64,000 bases of DNA from Mytilus edulis (taxonomy: Eukaryota > Mollusca > Bivalvia > Mytilida > Mytilidae): assembly GCF_963676685.1 (NCBI RefSeq), contig NC_092344.1, positions 88,752,749-88,816,748 on the forward strand. Direction: 5' to 3'. Of the stretch, positions 44,473-55,313 are shown piece by piece. Below the pieces are notes generated by a model. It did no database searches. It worked only from the letters and a program-made list of their open reading frames with translations, and was not told the origin of the DNA. Position 1 is the stretch's first letter. Each line of letters starts with the position of its first letter. Made by a program: the position numbers and the translations under genes.

Positions 44473-47400
44473 ATGAGAAGAATAACAGGATTTCTATTTC
44501 TGATAACATGTGGCTTGGTCACAGGACAGTCATCATGGTCATCTTGGAGTGGACAAGGTCCTCAAACTAATGATTTGACTTGTAAGTTATTTTTTATAAG
44601 AAAAATATGAGAAAATTAAAACATATGTTCAATAATCAATATTGGTAGACATCTATGGTCAAAAAGCAAGTATAAAAAAATAAGTGTATAGTTCTATGTC
44701 TATTATAAAGGAGTAAAGGGTTTTCATACGACCGCAAAAATAAAAAAATAAAAAAATTTGGTCGTATATTGGTATCACGTTGTCGTCCTCGTCAGCGTCG
44801 TCCAAAGACAGATGGTTTCCTGATAATAACTTTAGTATAAGTTAATAGAAATCAATAAAATTTTAACACAATGTTTATATCCACAAAAGGAAGGTTGGGA
44901 TTGATTTTAGGGGTTATGGTCTCAAAGGTTTAGGAATTAAGGGTAAAAAAGGGGCCCAAAAAAGCATTTATGAAGTTTGCAGTCAATAACTTGTGGTTAA
45001 GTGTATAAATCTCTCTGAAATCATACCTCAAGTTTCAATACTACAAAATGGGGGGGGGGGGGTGTTATTGCTCAAATCATTTAGCAATTAGGGGCAAAAA
45101 AGAGGGGAAAACAAGGGTTCATCTGGTTAAAGGACAATTTAGACAATTTAAAAGCAGTGAAAGGGAGGTGATCAAATTCAATTTAAAGAACACTGTTATT
45201 ATGTTTGATTACCTCCCTTATATTCTTGAAAACTATGTATTAAAAAATAATGATTGTCTTGAAATGATAAGCTGTAAATTTATTTTTAGAATTTACTATT
45301 AATTAATATTAATTTTGACCATGACTGTATGTCATTTTATATTTTAATATTTTATGATGTATTTAAGATGTAAATGAGTAGTAATTGTTGCATACTACAT
45401 TACAAATTTAAATTGAGATTATTTTTGGAATAAGGGAAAGGGGGAGGTGAAATCACTTGGGAGGGGGTAAATAAGAATTTATGGGGGTTGAGTACAATTT
45501 TTATCATTTCAGATTTCAGTAAAAAGAAAATTTCTTCAAATATTTTTGTTGAGGGGATTAATATTCAACAGCATAGTGTATTGCTCAAAAGAAAAAAATG
45601 TTTTAAGTTCATTAGACCACATTCATTCTGTGTCAGAAACCTATAGCTATGCCGTGTCAACAATTTAATCACAATCCAAATTCAGAGCTGTATCAAGCTA
45701 GAATGTTGTGTCCATACTTGCCCCAACTATTCTGGGTTTTGACCACAGGGGTTGTATAAAGCTGTGCCCTGCGGAGCATCTGGTTTGTTCTACCAGGATG
45801 CCCAAAAATAAAGAAGACCAGAATAGCAAGTGTTATATAGTGGTCAAAACCCAGAATAGTTGGGTTCTAGATACAAGTTCAATAGTTCTCATTAAGAATA
45901 AAGAATACTAGGTCAAGTTTGGTTTATATGTGATGTCCCTGATTTAAAAAATAATTTGCATAATACTTCAGTCATGTTATACGAATTCAAACCAAAAAGT
46001 CTTTTTTCATTCATGTTTGCAAAAATTGCTTATCAAAACATTCTTAGATTTGTCCAGGAGTGATCTTTCCTTCAACACATATAAATGATAGATTTTTTAT
46101 AGATTTTTAAATATTCTATTTAATCTGCACATTAAACTGAAGAAATTACAATACATGCAGTTGTCTATTTATTTTCTGACTGGGAATTTGTCAATTATAA
46201 ATAACTGGCGAATAATTAGATAAATGTAATCAATTGCAAATTGAAATATTATAATGTATGGCCTAAATGTTGTAAACAATAATGAAGCCAACACTACAGT
46301 TACAATTATAAATTGTTAAATCTATTTTTAGTTTGGATGGATAGTGCTTCTCAATGTTCTGCCAAGCAGTTTAACGTAGGCACAAGTCCCATTACAATTT
46401 ATGGAAAAGGTGCAGTCCAGAGCAATCCTGGATCTCTAACAGAATGTCAGATTACATTGATCAGTGAAAAAACGGGAGAAGTGAGGAGATTCCGAGTAGA
46501 AATTAAACAGGCAACTATCAATGAACAGAATGTTGCTTTTACAATGTATGATGGACAAAGTACAGGATCTAATAGACTGGTAAGAAATTGTATTGTCAGT
46601 ATAAAACTAGGGGGGTAGGAGGGGTCCTGATCCCGAAATCCTGGGCTTAAAAACACGAAATCATGAGGTCCCGAATTTAAATAAATTTAAATCCTGAATA
46701 CAGAAATTTGAAAAGAGAATTCCCAGATCCCGAAAGGGTCAATTCTGAAGGTCTTATCCCCCTCAACTATGGATTAGAATTCATAAGTATTTGCAGACAA
46801 GAGGTCATGTTTATATGGGTGAAAATTGCAAAAGGTGCGATTTATCCATTTTTATCACGGCTTGTTAAAGCTATATTTCCTACATCTAGTTCTCCATGCC
46901 CATGCCCCACGGTATCACTTTATTTATACATGTATTACATACTCAGATATTCAATTTACAAAATGATTTATTTGAATATAACCATACTAAAACCATCAAA
47001 AAGATATGTAGAAAGTAGTACATGGACTATAAATCTATCTACCTATAACTATGGAAGAAGGGGGATAACTCAATTCATATTATTGCCAAAATATTTTTTA
47101 TTACAAATGACTTCATCATATTGAGATCAAGGTCATATAAAACCTGACAGATGAACATGTACACATTACACTCATTCCATACACCAAATATAGTAGAAAT
47201 GCTGGTTATAATATTTGCAGAAAAGTACCTTTTCATGTAGACTTAAACTTCCCTGATCAATGAAATGAGGTCAAGAAACCTTGTCTATCTGATAAAAACA
47301 TACAAGAGTAAAAAAATATCAACTCCTTTTACATAAATTGGATAAACTGATCTTTAATTCTTATAAAGAAAGATATTTTTTCAGTCTTATGTACCAATTA

Positions 47401-50293
47401 CAGTGGTGGATCCAGAATTTTTCATAAGTGGGGCCCACTAACTGCCTAAGAGGGGGGGCCAACTCCAGTGAAGCTTCAGTGATTCCCTATATAATCAACC
47501 AAATTTTTCTCAGAAAAGGGAGATCCCAGGCCCTGTGCTCCTTCCCCTAAATCTGCCTCTGAATTAAGATGTCAGTTTGGAGATGTAATTTGTTTATTTA
47601 AATGGATATAACAGTGTAAAAACTAATAACATCTGTTACATAATCCTTTCATATACTTTTGTTATTAGTTTCCAGTCTATTCTGTCATTGATTGTCTTTG
47701 ATTTGTAATTTGTCCTCATGTAATATATATTTTGTGTCTGAGTTCAAAGAATTAAATTATAAGTATTAAGCAGTATGGAAATGAACTTAAACTTACTTAT
47801 AGATTTAATAAAGTTTTCTTTCTTTTCAGTTTACTGCATCAAAAGGATCTCCTCCAAATACAGAGATACGATATACAACATCAGGAAATTCTGTGACATT
47901 CTATTTCACTAGAAGCTCTCCTGCTAATTTAGATTTTAATATAGAAATATCAGTCCTTGCTATCCCAGGTATGTTGATAAAATGTTAAGCTGTACTAAGC
48001 TGTTTAGGTTGCGACCAAATTACTGTTCATAGTTCAATGTTTTATGACTCAGCAAAAAATATGCAAAAATGGGTATTGTATTTTTTCATGAGTTATTTAT
48101 TTATGAGAATAAATATTCATAATATGTATCATTCAAAGTTAGATATTTTGAATATTTCATCAATTAAAAATCATGTTCCTGATATGTGTTTTATTATGTC
48201 GTATCAGCAATGAAACTTTAATAATATCATTCTGAATTCACATACATGAACTTGAAAAAAATTATAACAGACAAAGTTCAGTGCTTTCATCTCATTAAAA
48301 GTTCAAATATATTTTGCTTTCTGTTTGTGAAAGTGATAATGTTTTAGTCTATGTGGGTAAAATACACTGTTAACTATGTACATTGCTAAAGAGATTCAAT
48401 ATGTTAATTTTTGTTCTAATTTCAGGGGATCCTACAAGTCAAAATGAATGTGAAACTGGGAATGAATATGGCTGTAATTTTTACAGCTTTAAACAGGTTA
48501 TTGATAAAGAAACAGTTATTGGTATTGTCGGTGGCATTTTTGGGCTGATTATATTCATAGTCATACCAATCATTGTTATTTGCTGTTATCGAAGGAGTAA
48601 AGGGGTAAATAAAAAGTGGGATGAATTCAAACTTCATGATACAGTAACAAACACTGCAGCTGATATTCACAACTCACAAGCAAGCTTAACAACAACAAAA
48701 TCTAAAAAGGATCCATGGACTTCCCAGAGTTCCAGAGCACCATATTCTGATGTAAAGAGATCTTATGGAAGAGGGAGCAGATATAGCGATGGTGGAGACA
48801 GTGAATTTAGTGCGAGTAGGTTTAATATTTATGTTTGAATTAACAATAGAATGAATATGATAAAAGCTTTTGTAAACAACTATGTGGCAAGATATGAGGC
48901 CATCAAAAGCAGAAAGTGTTTCTGAATACAAAATAAAAACAATTATTTTTTTCTTAGGATTGTCAGATCACCTCAAAAAAAAAAATTCAAAAATGGAAAA
49001 TACATAATCAAACTGCAAAAATACATCAAACATTATGGATAACAACTGTCAAATTCCTGTCTTGGTACAGGCATTTTCTTATGACAAATAAAGTTTTCAG
49101 TTAGAACAGTCAAGATAATCGTTTGTAAATATTTTGTTTACACTTTTATTGTTCATTTCAATCAAATTATACTTACATGTACTGTATATAATTCACGTTG
49201 ACTGAATTTTATTTCTTCAGGTATTGACATACCTCCAAAAGGTAGACCTCCTCCCCCTCCATATGATGAACATGATAGGGGACGTTCCTATAGAGATGGT
49301 CCTCGAAGTAATAGGAATGGATATCGAGACGATAGGAACAGAAATGATCGCTATGATGATAGGGTGGACAGAGATTACAGATCAGAAAGGAACAGTAGGC
49401 CTCGATATGAATCTGACAGGAAGTCATATTACAGTTCCTCAGATGATGCTTCATATGTTCAAGGGAGAGATGATCATCCACAGGAAGTTTTTATTGAAAG
49501 AGTTATAGAACCTCGAGTAAAACCCAAATCAAAAGCTGAGTTACAAAAGCGTGCAAAATATGAGGAAGATGATGAAGACCCGTACGATAAAATTGTTGAC
49601 AGAGATAGTCCAAAACTTAAACCAAAGAAAGCAGTCAAAGAGAGTGCCATACAATGTGAGCAAGAATCATCGGAGGATAATGAGTCAAATACTGAGAGTG
49701 ATGAGGAACCACTATCAACTGATGAAACTGATGATGAAGATATCATCAAGAAAAAGAAAAAGGAAGCACAAAAAGCAGCATTATATGCAAGACCAAGCAA
49801 AAAAGGTAGAAAACAGACAAAAGCTGAGCCTGCTCCACCTCCAGCTGTTGTCCAACCACCACAACCTGTACATTTGGTTCCTGGCCAGCAGCCTGTTTTC
49901 TACAATATGCAGCACCCAAATGGTCCACCCTTCCCAAGACCAGTACCTCCAGTACAACAGCCATACTTTACTCAACCTCCACACCCTCGTCCATTCATGT
50001 CTATATCAGGTCTACCTCCTCAACAACCCATGGGATACCATCCTCCCATGCCAGCAAGATTTCCTCCTCCTGCTCAGGTACAGAGGCCACCAGCTCCTCC
50101 AATGTACAATGCTTCTCAAGGTGCTCCTCTGCAGCCTCCAGTATTCACACATTTAGTACAAAGAGGTTATGGAAGACAATCCCCAAGTTTAGACGGTTCA
50201 GAAGGAGGAAGGAATCAAACTGACGATTCTGACAGGACAGCTGATCTAGGAAGTGGAGTAGAATTTATGAAAAGATCAACTACAACTGTTTAA
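44473..50293 (+). CDS. CUB-like single-pass membrane protein, paralogue of the minus-strand gene (5 coding exons)
   Basis: Exons 44473-44581, 46332-46579, 47830-47968, 48426-48815, 49221-50293; 652 residues; phases 1,0,1,1, the same as the minus-strand neighbour. A signal peptide occupies residues 1-18, followed by a short WSSWSG stretch. The CUB-like domain is ~45-162 but keeps only the first cysteine pair (C45, C75). The juxtamembrane segment has two more cysteines (NECETGNEYGCNF). The membrane helix is ~196-219, followed by YRRSKG. The cytoplasmic tail has an RPPPPPYDE segment (PPxY, WW-domain ligand type), an Arg/Asp/Tyr-rich block, an acidic coiled stretch ending in lysines, a Pro/Gln-rich block, and a C terminus TTTV (class I PDZ ligand type). 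Two short upstream ORFs precede the ATG. AATAAA at 50405-50410 is a candidate polyadenylation signal. Exact function unknown; a surface receptor or scaffold is inference. Confidence 0.87.
44728..45790 (+). mobile_element. family F element, copy 2
   Basis: Outer stem ATACGACC / GGTCGTAT, then GTCGTCCTCGTCAGCGTCGTC, then monomers (AACTTTAGTATAAGTTAATA, GGAAGGTTGGGATTGATTTT) and the same far end as copy 1 (CATTCATTCTGTGTCAGAAA ... GCCCTGCGGAGCATCTGG). Contains a 13-base G run at 45,050-45,062. Lies in the first intron of the plus-strand CUB gene. Confidence 0.8.
46607..46760 (+). repeat. 'CCCGAAATCC' short-word repeat
   Basis: Intronic stretch with recurrent cccgaa/atcc words (GATCCCGAAATCCTGGGC, GAGGTCCCGAATTTAAAT, CAGATCCCGAAAGGGTC). 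It overlaps the donor-side start of the intron 46580-47829. Confidence 0.45.
47115..47330 (+). repeat. family C monomer fragment
   Basis: GATCAAGGTCATATAAAACC, GAACATGTACACATTACACT, CATTCCATACACCAAATATA are diverged family C monomer phrases. Intronic. Confidence 0.55.
47401..47561. mobile_element. small CAGTGGTGGATCCAG MITE
   Basis: 161 bp; CAGTGGTGGATCCAG at the left and the inverse of CAGAGGCAGATTTAG at the right; AATTA directly outside both ends (47396-47400, 47562-47566). Interior GGGGCC-rich. Resembles widespread hAT-type MITEs with CAGTGGCGGATCC tips. Confidence 0.65.
48955..49092 (+). repeat. 'CCTGACTTGGTACAGGCATTTTC' repeat fragment
   Basis: CCTGTCTTGGTACAGGCATT and the preceding AACATATGGATAACAACTGTC-like phrase match 61,690-61,830. 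Lies in the last intron of the plus-strand CUB gene. Confidence 0.55.
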
Positions 50294-52850
50294 TTAACAA
50301 TGTTATAGACAATCAATATCATTCTTTTAGTTGTATTTTTACCAAAATATAGAAATTAGCATGGAAAGAAAATTCTACATGGAATCTCAAGACATTGAAC
50401 TTGTAATAAACACTTGTTTAAGCACAACAATTTTTTGAAATTTAAAAATTTTAGGATCAATTTTAGAAAAAGTTTGATATCAAGAAGGAAAGTTAAAATT
50501 TTGACTGAATTATATCTAAAAAAAAAAGAAGACACAAATGATAAATGAATAACTAAAGTGCAATTTACTTATTTGTAATTTATTTTTCTTCAATCTGTAT
50601 AATTATAGATTTTATTAGATTATATGTATTATATATTTGTATGTTCTTGAATATTTTATATTATATATAAGGTGTACTATATGTTAGTATTTAGTAATCA
50701 TTATTACATTTTGTAGCATAATTAGTGATTGAAAGTGCTGTCTCTGTGTATTTGATTTAAACTGATTTTTTTTAAATCCTAGGTTCTTCTATTATAGTCA
50801 ATAGGATACAACTTTATCATTTTGTACGTGTGGAAAAAAAGAAGTAGGATAAGAGACCACAATGAGATGAATTAATACAAAATAAAGCTCAGTAAACCAT
50901 TAGAGAGATTAAAGTATGTGTAAACAAAAACAGATATACACATTTAAATGAAGTCGCATATAAACAATGTTATTGACAAACATTTAAAAGTCTTTTAAAG
51001 CCACTGCGACCTGGAGAAAATATGTATTCTTTATCAATTTATAGACAAAGGCCTATGGAAGACAACTCTGTAACGGTATATATGACATACCACTGAATTA
51101 AAAACAACATGTTCTAAAGATTGTTTCTAAATTGGATATCGGATTGGAGGCTCAAGTTACAGAATTCTTTGACATTGAATTCTGTCTTTGTTAAAAATTG
51201 CAGCTGATGGTATGAGTTAATTGATTCTTATCTTGGTGTCTACATTTATGATTTATATACCTAAGCTTTCCCTGTAGATTATTCATACTTTTGTTGTTTA
51301 AACTACTGTAAACCAACTTATTTTACAAAGCGATTTATTTTCGCAACTTTCGTGAGTAGAAAAATAACGCGAATATAAATCATCGTGAATTTGTAAAACT
51401 TAGATCTTTCCTTATTTAACTACTGGTATATCCAGAAATTAGAAAATCACGAAATTAAATAGCTGTGAAATAGACTAGAAAGGGTAAAACGTGAAATAAA
51501 GTATCCGCCAAAATAAGTTGGTTTACAGTATTAGTCCATGAAAAATAATTGTACAATGCTGTATTGTTTTTCATAGATCCCTGGAAAGATATTTAAATTT
51601 TTTTATCTGTACCCGTAACAAAAAAGTAAAAGGTTGTATTGTAAATTTCATCTTTCAGCAAACAGTAAATACTTGTATTGAGGAAACATTTTAAATGATT
51701 TTAAATGATCTTATTAATTTTTTCATTGTTTAAATATTATCACTTTTAGTTTTTTAAATGTATTCAGATATTTTTGTACTTTTGATAAAACAATGTCATT
51801 GTTAATAATGTACTTTTATGATTAAAGTTTTTTCTTTCTTTTTATAATTAAGACCATTGATAAGCAAGTACATGTATATTTATCATTTGTAAAGTATTAA
51901 AATAAATGAACACCCTATTCATATGTTTCGATAAAGTTGAATGAACACAAATTGTTTTGAACAGTTTTTCAAGCTTTGATATAAAATATAGGAAATATTA
52001 CATGAATTTTGGTGATTATAATCCCTTGTAGAATATATACTGCACTTACAAGCTTTTGCAATATATAAATCTTCTCAGCACAATAATCATGCAATAACTA
52101 TATAACATTTCATCTAAATAATTTGTAATAAACTATTAATACCATTGATGTTTTCAAAATATATATGTATCTATGGTTGCACATGCATGAAGTCATACAT
52201 TATGAAAGTTTGAACAACACTATGTGTAATCTGGGTATGTATAAGTCAAAGGTTGTGTATGTTGTTTAATTAACCAAATAAAACTCATATTATGTTAAAA
52301 ATGTTATTTGCTGTAAATAACATTAAGCAGTAAATATGAATGCATCTATGTTTTTAATCTGAAATACATTTGTTATATTGTTTTATTGTAAAAATCAAAA
52401 CTGGTTTGATTTAATATCTGAACACATTTAGATATTTTTGTAAGTTTGAACGTTTGAAAAATGTTTCCTATTTTTATTGATCTTTTAAACACAAACAGTA
52501 CCAGTATAGTTTAAGTTTTTAAAGTGTTGCCACTGAACATTACAAAATCATTATCAATCAATTTTTAATGGCTCTTTTTCATTCTTTTGATTTTATCATC
52601 TTCAAAATTTTAATCTGCCAATTGTCTTTTTACATTCCAAATCAATTTATACATATCAAAATGTATGTGATTATGTGATAGTTTTTATATTTAATTGGTG
52701 TTCTTTGATCAACTGCCAAGCAGTTAGTTATATGATTTAAGTATTTTATAAGGAAAAGTAATAAATGATTTAACATAACACTTGTTACATAATTTATTTA
52801 GCATTCTCAGGCAGTAAATGTTAATCATTCTACACACCAAATATTAAATT
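50294..52850 (+). other. 3' UTR/flank of the plus-strand CUB gene
   Basis: AT-rich with several AATAAA signals (first at 50405-50410). Carries a palindromic MITE at 51304-51530. No coding frames. Confidence 0.45.
51304..51530. mobile_element. palindromic MITE, mariner-like TA target
   Basis: CTGTAAACCAACTTATTTT at the left and its exact inverse at the right, with TA at both borders; ~225 bp. Subterminal CGTGAATTTG/CGCGAATATAAAT motifs. Related 'CTGTAAA' tips are at 58,455. Confidence 0.8.
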
Positions 52851-53300
52851 TAATTGACCTATTGCTTATATAGTAACTGAGAAACAAACCAAACCACAAA
52901 ACTCTACGTTGACCAATAAACAATGAAAATGAGGTCAAGGTCAGATGAAACCTGCCAGTAGGACATGCACACCTTACAATAATTCCTTACAGACAAAATA
53001 GCGTACTTGACAACGCAATTTTAAGCTTTATGCGTAAAATGAGGTAGATGTCAGGTGAACCCTGCCTGATGGACATATAGGCCTTGTTAGGGTCACATAT
53101 ACCAAATAGAGTAGTCCTATTACTCATAATAAGTGAGTTATTTCATATAGAAAAATAAATCAAATATTGTTCCATCATTGAACTATGATCATGAGGTCAC
53201 AGACTATGGACATATAACAGGCCAATCTTCGAAACACTGTGAAGGCACTTGCATACAAGGTATGAATCATCCAGGTCTTATAAAGCTCAATACAAATAGT
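52850..53300 (+). repeat. family C monomer fragments
   Basis: AATGAAAATGAGGTCAAGGT, AGGACATGCACACCTTACAA and later ATGAGGTCACAGACTATGGA are family C phrases at a period near 120-150 bp. No terminal hairpin remains. Confidence 0.6.
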
Positions 53301-53934
53301 TTATGCTGTTGCCAGCTTGTAATCCCTGTCAGTTTATGCTGTTTTACAGGAATTTCAAGAAGTTTGAATTCCTAATGCAAATATTTTCAACAAAATTCAA
53401 AGATAAAGAAGCTGATGTCTGAAAAACTTCTGTCCTGTGACCATTTGAAGGTAGATTTACAATACTTTTTGATTTTTTAATTCATGGGGCCCATAAAGAG
53501 GCCTTCTCATACTTACTCCTTTATTTAAAGGAAGATAAGCACTCGTCAAAGACTTTCGCAGAGGAGATAAATTGTTGTTTTATGACAAGAACATGTTTAT
53601 GTTCCCAGCAAAACTAGTCTTTATGTTACTTAAACCACAAAATATTTCATGAATAGGTAAGTATGTTGAAATAAAATGACACAAAAATGTACAAAAAAAA
53701 GCTGATCAGAAATTGCATGATCTTTTTATCTGTACTTCAGACAACAAAAGCACTTAAGGTTTGCACTCCTGTCCATCCGTCAGTCTGGCAAATAATTTTT
53801 CCACACTTTTTTGTCATGCTTGAAGATACTGACTTGATATTTGTTACATTTATATAGTTTACACCATGGCAAGTTAAAGATCAATTTAGAACTTTGTTCC
53901 AATATAATGAATTTTTAATAACAGGTAGGGACTA

Positions 53935-54150
53935 TACAGTATAGTGGGTTATTTTTGTGGGTGTGAATTTTTGCTTATTTTCGTGGATATAAGAAATTCC
54001 CAAAATAAATTCCGCCAATTTTAAAGTGTACATGCAAAGGTATTTATAAAAGTTTTCAATCCACCAAAATAATACCAGCCAAAATACTTTATTCAATGAA
54101 AATCATGAAAATTTACACCAGCGAAAATAACCTGCCTTACGTATATTGCC
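53935..54150. mobile_element. degenerate TIR MITE
   Basis: GGGTTATTTTTGTGGGTGTG at the left versus the inverse of the right end (AGGTTATTTTCGCTGGTGTA). About 215 bp, non-coding. Confidence 0.55.
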
Positions 54151-54229
54151 ATGCAATACTCACAGAATGCTTGTTTATTTGTGACTTTTATAGGCAATTT
54201 AAAGTTGACTTATTGTATAAACGCCTGTT

Positions 54230-54935
54230 TGTTGTTGATGGTTGATATTGATGATGTTTAATGTCCAGTGGCAAATTATTGCATATTCAGGTCCATAACA
54301 TGTTAATGTGATATGCATATATACCGTGCTTTGTACTAATACAAACACTCACAGCAGGATCAAACTTGCTCTTTCACATTGTAATAGTCTGCAAGAAGAC
54401 ACATAATCATGTCCTAGGTCAACCAGTCTTTGCTTTTACTATTAAATGCTGCATACATGGGGAGAGGCAACAAATGCCAATTTTCAATTTTTTGGTTTGA
54501 CCACCCTGAGGATGGATCCCAATACCTCCCTAACTTGAGGTCAGCATGATACTATGAGACCATGGAAGTAGTGTATTGTTAAAAACTATATGATGCTATT
54601 ATGTCTTTGGTTAATTTTGTCTTTTGTTGCTGTCTTATTGATGTATACCCAACATAATCTTCTATTCATAAATATTTACAAGAAAGATTGCAGTAACTAA
54701 TATTAACCTTTAATTTTCTAGCCTTTTATAGCTGACTATGCAGTATGGGTTTTGCTAATTGTTGAAGGCTGTATAGTGACCTATAGTTAATTTCTGTGTC
54801 ATTTGGTTTCTTATGAAGACCTGTTGGTGACCTTCTGCTGTTGTCTGTTCTATGGTCAGTTTGTTGTCTCTCTGACACATTCCCCATTTCCATTCTCAAT
54901 TTTATTGTCTCATTGGCAATCATACTACATCTTTT
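54230..54935 (+). repeat. two adjoining interspersed repeats
   Basis: 54,230-54,620 (GTCCAGTGGCAAATTATTGC, ATATTCAGGTCCATAACATG) is related to 60,495-60,830. 54,715-54,935 (TTTTATAGCTGACTATGCAG ... GTCTCATTGGCAATCATACT) is the common 'GCCAATGAGACAA' repeat in reverse. Confidence 0.6.
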
Positions 54936-55313
54936 CTATATTTAAGTTCTTATAATATATAGAAACTACACCTTCTTTCACTCTATGATTGGCCACTGTA
55001 TTTCCAAGTATATTTCATTAATCATGTTCTGAAAGAAAAACACAATCTTGGAAAAATGTTTATGGGAATAAAACATTTGAAGCAATATTATTAATTTAAT
55101 ATCAATACAATCAATAGACACTGTCAACTTAAATTTAGTCATATCATCAAAAATATTCTTTATTTAGCTTCAGTTTATTACATTCAGTTTTGATCCTTCT
55201 TAACATCATACTTTTTATACTGAAATAACTGAACATTTGGCAAAGTTGACCAAAATAATTTTTTTTTCTAAACAAAGGAAACAAATCAGCAATCTTCTTC
55301 ATATAAAAAAATC

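Noticed and set aside
44500..44560. WSSWSG in the CUB protein N terminus as a thrombospondin type 1 domain
   Set aside because: Only the first few residues of such a domain are present, with none of its cysteines.
49551..50156. 201-codon plus-strand frame inside the last CUB exon
   Set aside because: Alternate-frame shadow of the exon encoding the Pro-rich tail; the chosen frame joins exon 4 in phase and has motif-like composition.
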